A DNA stretch of 64,000 nt from Shouchella sp047238345 (GCF_047238345.1 NZ_JBDFMQ010000001.1:3828766-3892765); one strand, 5' to 3'. Counted from the first letter of the stretch, positions 54,379 through 63,521 are shown. A program made the numbers and translations. The notes: a model not told the origin generated them from the letters alone.

Positions 54379-55375
54379 GAACATTCACCTCCGGACCATC
54401 CCATTGATCTGTATAAATCCAACAACGTACTTGTCTACCGTCTTCTTCAGTTTGTAATTCAGGTAGCTCTTTACAAATCTCGCTCGCAAACGGACAACGT
54501 GGAGCAAAACGACAGCCTTTTGGCATGTCTGCAGGTGCTGGCACAGACCCTTTAATAATGGTTAAATCACCTTCAACATCTTCATCGTGCTTTGGTAATG
54601 AATTCATTAAACCAACCGTGTAAGGATGCCTTGGATTCTTAAATAAATCATTAATCGGTGCGTACTCGACAACTTGTCCACCATACATAACCGCAACATT
54701 GTCACACGTCTCCGCAACAACACCTAAATCATGTGTAATCATAATAACGGACATGCCTAACGTACGTTGTAATTCTCTTATTAATTCTAAGATTTGAGCT
54801 TGAATGGTAACATCTAATGCTGTTGTTGGTTCATCAGCTATTAATAATTCAGGTTGACACGCGAGAGCTATGGCGATCATCACACGTTGACGCATTCCAC
54901 CAGATAATTCAAATGGATATTGGTCAATTCGCTTTTCAGGTGATGGAATACCAACTAGCTTTAACATTTCAATAGAACGTTTTCTAGCATCCTTTTTTGA
55001 TAAACCTTCGTGAATTTGAAAGGACTCACTAATTTGTCTACCAACTGTAAAAGTAGGATTCAATGATGTCATCGGCTCTTGGAAGATCATTGAAATTTCG
55101 TTTCCGCGAATCTTCCTCATTTGTGCTGGTGTCTTTTTCGACAGGTCTTCCCCTTTGAAAAGGATCTCGCCCCCAACAATTTTCCCTGGATGAGAAAGCA
55201 AGTTTAATATAGATAGAGAAGTGATACTTTTACCAGAACCAGATTCTCCGACAATCCCAATCGTTTTTCCTTTTTCAACATCAAATGTAACGCCATCGAC
55301 AGCTTTTACTTCTAATTGTTTAGTGAAAAAGGATGTACGAAGATCGCGAATTTGCAGGATAGCATCTTTACTCAA
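54350..55375 (-). CDS. Oligopeptide/dipeptide ABC transporter ATP-binding protein (DppD/OppD)
   Basis: This is the partner ATPase, 341 aa. Walker A is GESGSGKSI, the Q-loop is ISMIFQEPMTSLNP, signature FELSGGMRQR, and Walker B is LLIADEPTTALD. The C-terminal zone GCRFAPRCPFASEIC carries the conserved cysteines that can hold an Fe-S or metal site in this group. It starts with TTG (55375) after AAAGGTG. It follows the permease gene by 30 bases. Confidence 0.93.
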   Translation of the reverse strand: MSKDAILQIRDLRTSFFTKQLEVKAVDGVTFDVEKGKTIGIVGESGSGKSITSLSILNLLSHPGKIVGGEILFKGEDLSKKTPAQMRKIRGNEISMIFQEPMTSLNPTFTVGRQISESFQIHEGLSKKDARKRSIEMLKLVGIPSPEKRIDQYPFELSGGMRQRVMIAIALACQPELLIADEPTTALDVTIQAQILELIRELQRTLGMSVIMITHDLGVVAETCDNVAVMYGGQVVEYAPINDLFKNPRHPYTVGLMNSLPKHDEDVEGDLTIIKGSVPAPADMPKGCRFAPRCPFASEICKELPELQTEEDGRQVRCWIYTDQWDGPEVNVRAEYVTKSS

Positions 55376-55405
55376 TCATCTCACACCTTTCTACGATAAA
55401 TTCCA

Positions 55406-56356
55406 TTATTCTGCCTCTACTCGTTTATTTACAAGTCGATAAGCGATGTCTACTAAGAACATGACAAGAACAAATAATAAGGATGCGACAAGAATTCCAC
55501 CTTGCATGACAGGGAAGTCACGAGTACTAATTGCATCAATAATCATTCTGCCCATACCGTTAATCGCAAAGACACTTTCTGCTAACACCGCTCCACCTAA
55601 TAGACTACCAAAACTTAAGCCCGTTACAGTAATAACTGGGATTAACGCATTTTTTAAGGCATGTTGGTAAATAACGACTCGTTCCTTAACGCCTTTCGCA
55701 CGTGCTGTACGGATGTAATCTTGGTGAATAACCTCGAGCATACTAGACCGTGTCATACGAGCAATAATCGCTGCACCGGAAATACCTAACATAAAGACTG
55801 GCAAGACAATTTGGCTGAAGCTGCCCCAACCTGTCGGGCTAAACCATTCAAAGTTTAACCAGTTTCCTAGTATCGGTACATTTCCAAGTACAAACCATTG
55901 AATTAACACAAGTCCAAGCCAAAAGTTTGGCATCGACATTCCAAACAGGGCAACGACCATAATGGCAGAGTCGCGGAATGAACCATGTTTTGTAGCAGCT
56001 AAAACGCCTGCAATAATTCCTAAGAAAATACTTAGTATGGTACTATAAAAAGCTAGTTCGACGGTCACCCATATCCGATCCCCAATCATCTCTGATACAG
56101 GTAAGCCACTTCTTAACGAATTCCCTAAGTCAAATTGAACAAGATTAGACATATAGCGAAAATATTGAACCGGGTAAGGGTCATTTAAACCTAATCGCTC
56201 ATTTACCGCTTCAATTTGTTGCGGTGTAGCAGATTCACCAGCAAGCACTTGTGCTGGATCACCCGGAATAAAATGCATTAATGAAAAAACGAGTAACGTA
56301 ACCCCGATTAAAACAGGTACTAGTTGTATTAGCCGACGTACAATAAATTTAAGCAT
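55406..56356 (-). CDS. Oligopeptide/dipeptide ABC transporter permease (DppB/OppB)
   Basis: This is a permease of 316 aa with about six membrane helices. The N-terminus MLKFIVRRLIQLVPVLIGVT and the motif FIPGDPAQVLAGE are typical of DppB/OppB. The EAA loop includes RTARAKGVKERVVIYQHALK. The ATG at 56356 follows AAGAGGTG. It lies 21 bases downstream of the DppC-type permease gene. Confidence 0.94.
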   Translation of the reverse strand: MLKFIVRRLIQLVPVLIGVTLLVFSLMHFIPGDPAQVLAGESATPQQIEAVNERLGLNDPYPVQYFRYMSNLVQFDLGNSLRSGLPVSEMIGDRIWVTVELAFYSTILSIFLGIIAGVLAATKHGSFRDSAIMVVALFGMSMPNFWLGLVLIQWFVLGNVPILGNWLNFEWFSPTGWGSFSQIVLPVFMLGISGAAIIARMTRSSMLEVIHQDYIRTARAKGVKERVVIYQHALKNALIPVITVTGLSFGSLLGGAVLAESVFAINGMGRMIIDAISTRDFPVMQGGILVASLLFVLVMFLVDIAYRLVNKRVEAE

Positions 56357-56377
56357 TCTTACACCTCTTTTCTTAGC

Positions 56378-57274
56378 TTATTTTGTTGATTTTGGATCAA
56401 GCGCATCGCGTAATCCATCACCAAATACGTTAAATGCAAGTACAAAGACAACAATGGCTAAACCAGGAGCATACGTTAAATGTGGTGCTTGGAACATATA
56501 CTCTCTACCCGTGTTTAGCATCGCGCCCCATTCAGGTGATGGCGGTGGTGATCCTAAGCCTAAAAAGGATAAACCCGCAGCAGACAGCACGCCGGTAGCT
56601 ATGGATAAAGTAGTTTGTACAATTAAAGGTGACATTGTATTCGGTAAAATATGTTTAAAGATAATTCTAGAGTCTGATGCTCCCAGTGCACGAACAGCGT
56701 CAATATATTCTAACTTCTTAACAGCCAACGTTGATCCTCGTGCGATTTTTGCGAAAACTGGAAATGCACTAACTGAGATTGCTAAAATGATATTATCAAT
56801 ACCAGGTCCTAATGTTGCAACAATTGCTAGAGCAAGAACAATACTTGGAAATGCAATTAACACATCCATAATACGCATAATAACAGTATCAATAAATCCA
56901 CCATAGTAAGCAGAAACAATTCCAATGATCGTTCCAACTGTACCAGCTATTGCAACTGAAACAAAACCAATTTGAAACGTGATACTCATCCCGTGGAGAA
57001 TCCTAGAAAAAACATCACGACCATGATGATCCGTCCCGAACCAATAATCAGCAGATGGACCCTGCAGACGAACAGCATAATCCTTGTCATCAATTCCGTA
57101 TGGAGCTAACAGCGGTCCGATAATTGCAATAATGGCCAAGATAATAATGAGTGATCCACCAAAAACTGCAGATTTATTTGACAATAACCGACCTAAAAAT
57201 GCTTTCCAGTTACGTACCCAAGGTCTCTGTGGTTTTGCTGGAGTTTGCACTTGGCTTTTCGTTTCCTGAGACAT
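56378..57274 (-). CDS. Oligopeptide/dipeptide ABC transporter permease (DppC/OppC)
   Basis: This is the second permease, about 298 aa with six helices. It has the family segment YWFGTDHHGRDVFSRILHG and the EAA loop YIDAVRALGASDSRIIFKHI. The N-terminal 30 residues are hydrophilic (SQETKSQVQTPAKPQRP). ATG 57274 follows AAAGGAAG; a TTG two codons upstream is possible. It is the first gene of the leftward dppCBDF operon, with the promoter at 57316-57345. Confidence 0.94.
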   Translation of the reverse strand: MSQETKSQVQTPAKPQRPWVRNWKAFLGRLLSNKSAVFGGSLIIILAIIAIIGPLLAPYGIDDKDYAVRLQGPSADYWFGTDHHGRDVFSRILHGMSITFQIGFVSVAIAGTVGTIIGIVSAYYGGFIDTVIMRIMDVLIAFPSIVLALAIVATLGPGIDNIILAISVSAFPVFAKIARGSTLAVKKLEYIDAVRALGASDSRIIFKHILPNTMSPLIVQTTLSIATGVLSAAGLSFLGLGSPPPSPEWGAMLNTGREYMFQAPHLTYAPGLAIVVFVLAFNVFGDGLRDALDPKSTK

Positions 57275-57315
57275 GTCCAACTTCCTTTCTTTCTAAGCGT
57301 TATTCGCATCGTCTG

Positions 57316-57345
57316 ATTATACACTAGCCCAAATTAGAAAAACAA
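57316..57345 (-). promoter_or_regulatory. Promoter of the dppCBDF-type operon
   Basis: On the minus strand TTGTTT, 18 bases, TATAAT, with transcription starting about 40 bases before the DppC start codon. Confidence 0.7.
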
Positions 57346-57622
57346 TGAGATTTTATAATCTTAATATAGTATTTTATAGGAAGAATCTAAAATCTTCAAA
57401 GGGAATTTTTAGATTTTGTCTAATCGAATCGACGTAGTAGGGAAGTTTACTTGAATCTTGGCTATATTCCGATTAAAAGTTGTTAAATTAAGTTATTTCT
57501 GATAATTTAACTGAGAACTTTTCTCGTTATTTAGCAGTCTTTAAATAGGATGAAAGATGGAAAATAGTTCAAACTATGAATCTAGACATACGACCTTGTT
57601 ACTTAATTGTTTAAAAATTTTG

Positions 57623-57650
57623 TTGATATTCTTGTATAATAGTGTAATAT
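57623..57650 (+). promoter_or_regulatory. Promoter of the peptide-binding protein gene
   Basis: TTGATA, 16 bases, TAATAT, in a very AT-rich context, 63 bases before the ATG. Confidence 0.6.
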
Positions 57651-57712
57651 ATTATATAGTTTAGCTTGTTTTACAGAAAACTCACACTAGTAACAAAGGG
57701 AGGATACATCTT

Positions 57713-59335
57713 ATGAAAAGAAACAAAGCACCTTTTTATGCAGTATTAGCTCTTACAGCTACTCTTGGTCTTGCAGCTTGTGCCGATGATGGACAAGGAG
57801 ACAGCGGCAGCGATAATGGAAATGGCGACGGTGGGGAGTCATCAGGGGAAGCAGTTGAAGGTGGAGATTTGGTACTTTCTACTCAATCTGACATTGTTGG
57901 TCTTGATCCTCATCAAGTAAATGATGTGCCATCTGGTCAAGTTCAAGGACAAGTCTATGAAGGTTTACTTGAATTTGATGAAAATATGGAGTTACAGAAT
58001 GTCTTAGCAGAAGATTATAGCTGGAATGACGAGGGAGATGTCTTAACATTCCAACTTAAAGAAGGCGTGACGTTCCATGATGGAACAGCATTTAACGCAG
58101 ATGCAGTTAAAGCGAATATCGACCGTATCACTGACGAAGATGTTGGCTCACAACGTGCGTTTCTTTTTGAAGGAATCTCTGAAATCAATGTTCTAGGTGA
58201 TTACGAGATTGAATTTGTATTAGAAGAGCCAGATGTAGCGTTCTTATTTAGCTTTGCTCATGGTGGTGGCTACATGATTAGCCCAGACGTTATTGAAGCA
58301 GATTATGCTGCAATGGAAGATGGGGAACAACCATATACAGCGGTTAACGATAACCCTGCGGGAACTGGTTACTTCTCATACCAGAGCGGTACTGTAGGTA
58401 GTTCTGAGCTAGTGTTTGAGCGTTATGATGACCACTGGAGTGGCGAGCCCGCTATTTTAGATACTGTTACGTTCAAAACAGTTCCTGATGCATCTGCTCG
58501 TCTGGCAGAATTAACAACAGGAGATTCTCACTTCATTACAGTTGATGCAGCTGGTTTAGCTCAACTTGAAGGCATTGAAGATGCAAGCTTAAATGTGACA
58601 GATAGTATTTCTGGATCTTATTTCGGATTTAATACAGAAGTAGAGCCATTTGATGATGTTCGTGTACGTCAAGCAATTGCGATGGCTGTAGATAAAAATG
58701 TTGTAATTGATAATTTACTAGAAGGTTATGGTTTTCCGGCTGAAACGCCTGTAGCACCTGGCGTTATCGGACACGATGAAAATGCAGAAGCGCTACCTTA
58801 TGATGTAGAAGCTGCACAAGAATTGTTGGCAGAAGCTGGTTACGAAGATGGCTTCTCTACTAGCATCATGACAAATGATTCACCAGCTCGTATTCAGATG
58901 GCAGAGTACATGCAGTCTGCACTGTCTGATTTGAACATTGAGCTTGAAGTAGATGTTGTTGAATGGGCTACGTACTTAGAAGATACAGGTGAAGGCGACC
59001 ATGAAATGTTTATCCTTGGCTGGAGCTCAGCAACTGGTGACGCTGACTATGCGTTAGCACCGCTTTACCATACGGATAACTTCGGTGCTGCAGGTAACCG
59101 TGCATTCTATTCAAACCCTGATCTAGATGCGATTCTTGATGAAGCAGTTGCAGAAGTAGATGAAGCAAACCGTATGGATCTTTATGCTCAAGCACAAGAA
59201 ATTGCAAATGAAGAAGTTCCATTAGTGTTCACGCACTATACGCAATATCTACACGGAATTAAAGACAACGTTGAAGGAATCATTGTTACACCAACGGATG
59301 ATTGGTTCTTACATGAAGCTCATTTCGTAGAGTAA
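57713..59335 (+). CDS. Peptide ABC transporter substrate-binding lipoprotein
   Basis: This is a binding protein of the SBP_bac_5 (oligopeptide/dipeptide/nickel) family, 540 aa. The lipoprotein signal has lipobox LGLAAC with Cys23, followed by a Gly/Asp/Ser linker (about 24-50). The family segment FQLKEGVTFHDGTAFNADAV and DVRVRQAIAMAVDKN are clear. The protein is extremely acidic, as expected for an exposed protein of an alkaliphile or halophile. The RBS is AAAGGGAGG. It is transcribed divergently from the permease/ATPase operon it presumably serves, and has its own terminator. Confidence 0.94.
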   Translation: MKRNKAPFYAVLALTATLGLAACADDGQGDSGSDNGNGDGGESSGEAVEGGDLVLSTQSDIVGLDPHQVNDVPSGQVQGQVYEGLLEFDENMELQNVLAEDYSWNDEGDVLTFQLKEGVTFHDGTAFNADAVKANIDRITDEDVGSQRAFLFEGISEINVLGDYEIEFVLEEPDVAFLFSFAHGGGYMISPDVIEADYAAMEDGEQPYTAVNDNPAGTGYFSYQSGTVGSSELVFERYDDHWSGEPAILDTVTFKTVPDASARLAELTTGDSHFITVDAAGLAQLEGIEDASLNVTDSISGSYFGFNTEVEPFDDVRVRQAIAMAVDKNVVIDNLLEGYGFPAETPVAPGVIGHDENAEALPYDVEAAQELLAEAGYEDGFSTSIMTNDSPARIQMAEYMQSALSDLNIELEVDVVEWATYLEDTGEGDHEMFILGWSSATGDADYALAPLYHTDNFGAAGNRAFYSNPDLDAILDEAVAEVDEANRMDLYAQAQEIANEEVPLVFTHYTQYLHGIKDNVEGIIVTPTDDWFLHEAHFVE

Positions 59336-59350
59336 TCATTATATAGAAGG

Positions 59351-59376
59351 AACTGTCGAATTTTCGGCAGTTTTTT
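59351..59376 (+). terminator. Terminator of the peptide-binding protein gene
   Basis: AACTGTCGAA and TTCGGCAGTT (one G-T pair) with a two-base loop and six T. Confidence 0.85.
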
Positions 59377-59425
59377 CTTGCGTTTTTTTAGTAGGTGTTG
59401 TATGATTATTTTTGTCAGTTGATAC

Positions 59426-59518
59426 GGAGGAATACCCAAGTCCGGCTGAAGGGATCGGTCTTGAAAACCGACAGGGGTGTCAAAGCCCGCGGGGGTTCGA
59501 ATCCCTCTTCCTCCGCCA
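59426..59518 (+). tRNA. tRNA-Ser (TGA)
   Basis: This is a 93-nt class II tRNA with acceptor GGAGGAA/TTCCTCC, anticodon loop CTTGAAA (anticodon TGA), a long variable arm, T-loop GGTTCGAATCC and encoded GCCA. Its place just before tadA matches the B. subtilis serine tRNA locus. Confidence 0.96.
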
Positions 59519-59534
59519 TATTTTTTAAGAGTAC

Positions 59535-59562
59535 ACGACCCTAGAAGAGCGGTCGTTTTTTT
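59535..59562 (+). terminator. Terminator of tRNA-Ser
   Basis: ACGACC and GGTCGT with a ten-base loop, followed by T7. Confidence 0.8.
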
Positions 59563-59586
59563 GTATACATATAAGGGGCTGAAGAT

Positions 59587-60078
59587 GTGGACATTCAAAA
59601 CGATGAACAGTGGATGAACTGTGCGCTAACAGAGGCTAGAAAAGCACTTACGTTCGACGAAGTGCCGATCGGTGCTGTTGTTGTGAAAGACAATGAAATC
59701 ATTGCTTCAGCCTATAATTTACGAGAGACAAATCAATTATCGACTGCTCATGCGGAAATTCTTGCGATTGAAAAAGCTTGCGAAGTCCTTGGTACATGGC
59801 GACTTGAAGACTGTACCTTGTATGTGACGTTAGAGCCTTGCCCGATGTGCGCAGGTGCGATTGTCCAGGCCCGGGTCCCAAAAGTTGTCTACGGTGCGGC
59901 TGATTATAAAGCGGGATGTGCAGGAACGTTGATGAATTTACTTCAGGAGCCACGCTTTAATCACCGTTGCGATGTACAGGAAGGTGTATTAAAGGAAGAG
60001 TGCGGACAGTTGCTTTCAACGTTTTTTAAGAACATACGTGATCAGAAAAAACGTTTAAAGAAAGAATTAGAGGAGTAA
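59587..60078 (+). CDS. tadA: tRNA-specific adenosine deaminase TadA
   Basis: TadA converts A34 to inosine in tRNA-Arg(ACG). The 163-aa protein has the zinc cytidine-deaminase motifs HAE (His55, Glu57) and PCPMC (Cys85, Cys88), plus the conserved YGAADYKAGCAGTLMNLLQ. It starts with GTG at 59587. The order tRNA-Ser, tadA, SRP RNA, dnaX is the B. subtilis arrangement. Confidence 0.96.
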   Translation: MDIQNDEQWMNCALTEARKALTFDEVPIGAVVVKDNEIIASAYNLRETNQLSTAHAEILAIEKACEVLGTWRLEDCTLYVTLEPCPMCAGAIVQARVPKVVYGAADYKAGCAGTLMNLLQEPRFNHRCDVQEGVLKEECGQLLSTFFKNIRDQKKRLKKELEE

Positions 60079-60155
60079 GGGATTGCGTTTTCGATTTGGA
60101 TCACGTATACTTAGATTTGCGCTATTTTAATAGTGCAACTGATGATTGTTTACAC

Positions 60156-60428
60156 TTTGCCGTGCTAGACGGGGAGGTAGCGGTGCCCTGTAACTCGCAA
60201 TCCGCTGTAGCGAGGTTGAATTCCTTTTTGAGGTAACTTCTTTGTAAGGTCTGCCCTAAGTAAGTGGTGTTGACGTTTGGGTTCTGCGCAACGGAAACCC
60301 ATGAACCCTGTCAGGTCCGGAAGGAAGCAGCAGTAAGTGGATCCTTTCGTGTGCCGCAGAGGTGCCTGGATCGAGCTAACTGCTTAGGTAACGCTTATGA
60401 AGTTGTTATCGAGGAAAGGTGCACGGTA
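60156..60428 (+). ncRNA. ffs: Signal recognition particle RNA (long Bacillus type, scRNA)
   Basis: This is the RNA scaffold of SRP, which with Ffh targets nascent membrane proteins. At about 271 nt it is the long Bacillus form with an Alu domain. It starts near TTTGCCGTGCTAGACGGGGA, and its 3' end GGTGCACGG pairs with the 5' CCGTGC. The Ffh-binding tip CAGGTCCGGAAGGAAGCAGC, with its GGAA tetraloop, is perfect. Ends are estimated to a few bases. It lies between tadA and dnaX, with an own terminator. Confidence 0.96.
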
Positions 60429-60445
60429 TTATTTATAGAATGTCC

Positions 60446-60477
60446 AAAAGCTCGCTAGGAATAGCGGGCTTTTTTTC
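60446..60477 (+). terminator. SRP RNA terminator
   Basis: AAAAGCTCGCTA pairs with TAGCGGGCTTTT (one G-T pair) around GGAA, followed by T. Confidence 0.92.
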
Positions 60478-60575
60478 TGTTACGATATAGATAGGAGAAA
60501 AACGGCGCTAACGCTTTATTCGATCATAAGGAAACGATATAATAAAGATACGACTGTGAAAGGTTGGATGAATAC

Positions 60576-62252
60576 ATGAGCTATCAAGCCCTTTATCGTG
60601 TGTGGCGACCACAGCTGTTAGAAGACGTTGTTGGTCAAGTTCATATAACGAAAACGTTACAAAATGCATTGCTCCAACAGAAAATGGCGCACGCTTATTT
60701 ATTCTCTGGTCCTAGAGGTACAGGGAAAACAAGTGCGGCTAAAATTGTAGCGAAGGCAATTAACTGTGAACATGCACCGGTTGCAGAACCGTGTAATGAA
60801 TGCAGTCGCTGCATTGGGATAACAAATGGTTCCATTATTGATGTGATGGAAATAGATGCCGCTTCTAATAACGGTGTGGATGAGATTCGAGACATACGAG
60901 AGAAGGTAAAATACGCACCTACGGAAACCTCTTATAAAGTCTACATTATTGACGAGGTTCATATGCTTTCTACAGGTGCATTTAATGCTCTTTTAAAGAC
61001 GTTAGAAGAACCCCCTGCACATGTAATTTTTATTTTAGCAACGACTGAACCTCATAAAATACCCTTAACGATTCTTTCTCGCTGCCAACGATTTGATTTT
61101 AAACCAATAACAAACGAAGAATTAGTGCTGCGCATGAAACGAATTCTTGAGCATAATGAACAAGGCTATGAGGAAGATGCAATTGAATTAATTGCACAAT
61201 CAGCTGATGGTGGAATGAGGGATGCCTTAAGTTTACTTGATCAAGCCATTTCTTTCTCAGGTGAACGGGTACGTTTATCCGATGTACTTGTAATAACTGG
61301 ATCGGTTTCAAGAGAGGCACTTAATAACCTTATTGGTGCGTTAGCTCAAGAGAATTCTCGTCTGGCGTTAGAGACGGTTGATGAGACATTGCGAAATGGA
61401 AAAGACCCTAAACGTTTAATGGAAGATCTTATTTTATATTTTAGGGACTTACTTCTATATAAAACGGCTCCCGAAGCCAACTATTTATTAGAAAGAGCGA
61501 AAGTGGATGAACCCTTTATTGAATTATCACAGCAATTTAATGTAGGAACGCTTCATAGGATCATTCAAAAATTAACGGATAGCCAACAAGATATTAAATG
61601 GGCGCTAAAGCCAAAAATCATTTTGGAAATGGCTGTTATTAAGGTAATGGAAGTTGGAGATGCACCTCAAGTTTCGCAACAAAGCAATGAGTTGGAAGGA
61701 TTAAAGCAGCAATTGAATAAACTGCAAACGCAGTTGCAGCAAAGACCGACTCAACAACCGGTAAGTGAGGAACAAGCGCCAGCTCGTAAAGCACCACCAC
61801 GCGCAAGACCTGCAACGAACGGAAAAGGGAAGACTGGGATCTCAGCGCAAGTAAAGGAAGTTGTTGCTTCAGCCGATAAAACCCAGCTTCAAGATACAGT
61901 AAATAAATGGGCAAATGTAAAAGAGCAAGTTAAATCGCTAAGCGTTCCTGCTCATGCTTGGTTAAATGATTGTAAACCCGTTGCTGCATCCTCAGCAAAA
62001 ATACTGTTGGCGTTTCAAAATGAAATGCATCGTGATATGATGGATACAAAGTTTCGAGACGTGCTTATCCAAGTACTTCAACAAGTATTTGGAGAACGTT
62101 CTGATTTCTCTACGTTGTTACAAACGCAGTGGGAACAGGTGAAGGTAGATTATATGAAAGACAAAGATAGCGACAAGCCACAAAGCGATCCGTTCATGGA
62201 TGAAGCTGTAAAGCTTGTTGGTGAAGATTTAATAGAAGTAATTGATTCTTAA
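60576..62252 (+). CDS. dnaX: DNA polymerase III subunits gamma/tau
   Basis: DnaX is the AAA+ clamp-loader motor; the tau form also links polymerase and helicase. The 558-aa protein starts MSYQALYRVWRPQ. It has Walker A GPRGTGKTS (45-53), a zinc module with Cys64, 73, 76 and 79, Walker B IIDEVHML, and SRC sensor ILSRCQRFDF. A Gln/Pro/Ala-rich linker (about 380-425) precedes the tau C-terminus. ATG 60576 gives the usual N-terminus; ATG 60564 adds only four residues. No A-run frameshift signal was obvious. Confidence 0.96.
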   Translation: MSYQALYRVWRPQLLEDVVGQVHITKTLQNALLQQKMAHAYLFSGPRGTGKTSAAKIVAKAINCEHAPVAEPCNECSRCIGITNGSIIDVMEIDAASNNGVDEIRDIREKVKYAPTETSYKVYIIDEVHMLSTGAFNALLKTLEEPPAHVIFILATTEPHKIPLTILSRCQRFDFKPITNEELVLRMKRILEHNEQGYEEDAIELIAQSADGGMRDALSLLDQAISFSGERVRLSDVLVITGSVSREALNNLIGALAQENSRLALETVDETLRNGKDPKRLMEDLILYFRDLLLYKTAPEANYLLERAKVDEPFIELSQQFNVGTLHRIIQKLTDSQQDIKWALKPKIILEMAVIKVMEVGDAPQVSQQSNELEGLKQQLNKLQTQLQQRPTQQPVSEEQAPARKAPPRARPATNGKGKTGISAQVKEVVASADKTQLQDTVNKWANVKEQVKSLSVPAHAWLNDCKPVAASSAKILLAFQNEMHRDMMDTKFRDVLIQVLQQVFGERSDFSTLLQTQWEQVKVDYMKDKDSDKPQSDPFMDEAVKLVGEDLIEVIDS

Positions 62253-62264
62253 GGAGCTGATTTT

Positions 62265-62576
62265 ATGAAGAACATGGGTAATATGATGAAGCAAATGCAA
62301 AAGATGCAGAAGCAAATGGCAGAAGCGCAGGAAAAACTAAAGGAAAAAACAGTTGAAGCAACAGTGGGCGGTGGCATGGTTACTGTTATCGCTTCAGGAG
62401 ATAAGCGAATTCTAGAAGTGAAAGTCTCTGAAGATGTAGTTGATCCTGATGATATTGAAATGCTACAAGATTTAATTGTCGCCGCAACAAATGAAGCGTT
62501 GAAACAAGTAGACGAGCTAGTAGAGCAAGACATGGGCAAGTTTACTAAAGGCTTAAATATTCCAGGAATGTTCTAG
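62265..62576 (+). CDS. ybaB: Nucleoid-associated protein YbaB/EbfC
   Basis: This small dimeric DNA-binding protein of 103 aa is thought to help organise the nucleoid. The N-terminal helix is very rich in Met, Lys and Gln (MKNMGNMMKQMQKMQKQMAE), followed by TVEATVGGGMVTV and NEALKQVDELVEQDM. It is always found between dnaX and recR in Bacillus. RBS AAGGAG, 12 bases after dnaX. Confidence 0.96.
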   Translation: MKNMGNMMKQMQKMQKQMAEAQEKLKEKTVEATVGGGMVTVIASGDKRILEVKVSEDVVDPDDIEMLQDLIVAATNEALKQVDELVEQDMGKFTKGLNIPGMF

Positions 62577-62588
62577 GAGGCAGGTTGA

Positions 62589-63188
62589 TTGCAATATCCA
62601 AGACCTATAGCTAAATTAATTGAAGGATTTTCTCGTTTGCCGGGAATTGGTCCAAAAACAGCAAGTCGTTTAGCCTTTTATGTATTAGATATGAAAGAAG
62701 ACGATGTTCTTGATTTTGCAAAAGCGCTTGTTCATGCAAAACGAGATTTAACGTACTGCTCTTTTTGCCATAGCATTACGGATTCCGATCCTTGTCAAAT
62801 TTGCGATGATTCTCATCGAGATCAAACGGCTATTTGTGTCGTGCAAGAATCACGTGACGTCATTGCAATGGAAAAGATGCGGGAATATACCGGTTTATAT
62901 CATGTATTGCACGGTTCGATTTCGCCAATGGACGGTGTTGGGCCTGAAGATATTAAGGTAGCAGAGTTAATTAAGAGGCTACAAGAGAACGGTCAGGTAG
63001 AAGAAGTGATTATTGCAACGAATCCAACCATTGAAGGTGAAGCGACCGCTATGTATATCTCTCGCTTAATTAAACCCACAGGGATAAAGGTTACAAGACT
63101 TGCCCATGGTTTACCTGTCGGTGGAGACCTGGAATACGCAGATGAAGTGACCCTATCAAAAGCAATTGAAGGTCGACGTGAGTTGTAG
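62589..63188 (+). CDS. recR: Recombination protein RecR
   Basis: RecR is a ring-forming member of the RecFOR pathway. The 199-aa protein has a helix-hairpin-helix start (RLPGIGPKTASRLAF), a zinc finger CSFCHSITDSDPCQICDD, and a TOPRIM domain with VVQESRDVIAMEK and VIIATNPTIEGEATA. It starts with TTG at 62589 after AGGAGG. It is co-transcribed with ybaB. Confidence 0.97.
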   Translation: MQYPRPIAKLIEGFSRLPGIGPKTASRLAFYVLDMKEDDVLDFAKALVHAKRDLTYCSFCHSITDSDPCQICDDSHRDQTAICVVQESRDVIAMEKMREYTGLYHVLHGSISPMDGVGPEDIKVAELIKRLQENGQVEEVIIATNPTIEGEATAMYISRLIKPTGIKVTRLAHGLPVGGDLEYADEVTLSKAIEGRREL

Positions 63189-63198
63189 GTGATAAAAA

Positions 63199-63423
63199 AT
63201 GATTGGAATACGAAAAAAAGGGTTGTTATGGAAGGAAGAGGATCAACGGCTTTACGAATACGTTGATTCACTGAAAGAGCAATTGGACTATAAACGTGGG
63301 TTGCTTGATCACAGCTTAGATGCGTCTGACGATATGCATGCAGAAGTTCAGCGCGCTGAGGTGCTTTATTCTTTTTTGCTTAGAGAAGCGCGGATTCGCT
63401 ATGAACGTAAAAGGAAACATTAG
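63199..63423 (+). CDS. yaaL: YaaL-family protein (DUF2508)
   Basis: This is a 74-aa protein of unknown function found between recR and bofA in many Bacilli. It is highly charged and predicted helical (LYEYVDSLKEQLDYKRGLLD and RIRYERKRKH). No enzymatic motif. It starts ten bases after the recR stop and ends at a terminator. Confidence 0.88.
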   Translation: MIGIRKKGLLWKEEDQRLYEYVDSLKEQLDYKRGLLDHSLDASDDMHAEVQRAEVLYSFLLREARIRYERKRKH

Positions 63424-63424
63424 T

Positions 63425-63456
63425 AAGGAGCTTCTATTAATATAGAGGCTTCTTTT
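63425..63456 (+). terminator. yaaL terminator
   Basis: GAGCTTCTAT and ATAGAGGCTTC pair imperfectly (about 9 of 11) around TAAT, followed by T5. Confidence 0.75.
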
Positions 63457-63521
63457 TATGTTCTATTTCTTTTCGGCTGACATATAGTGAAGTAAGACGA
63501 GCTGTTTGCTAGGAGGGAAAT

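Larger units (their letters stand above)
57275..57712. other. Divergent control region of the peptide transporter
   Basis: This AT-rich gap of about 438 bases holds two promoters pointing outward. An inverted repeat (AATCTAAAA against TTTTTAGATT, about 57386-57415) lies between them, and no gene with an RBS is seen. It could carry a shared operator. Confidence 0.5.

Noticed and set aside
60264..60458. 64-aa frame inside the SRP RNA
   Set aside because: The sequence is explained by the conserved structured RNA; there is no start signal.
60564..60575. Upstream ATG for dnaX adding MDEY
   Set aside because: Possible, but the start at 60576 gives the conserved MSYQALYRV N-terminus with acceptable RBS spacing.
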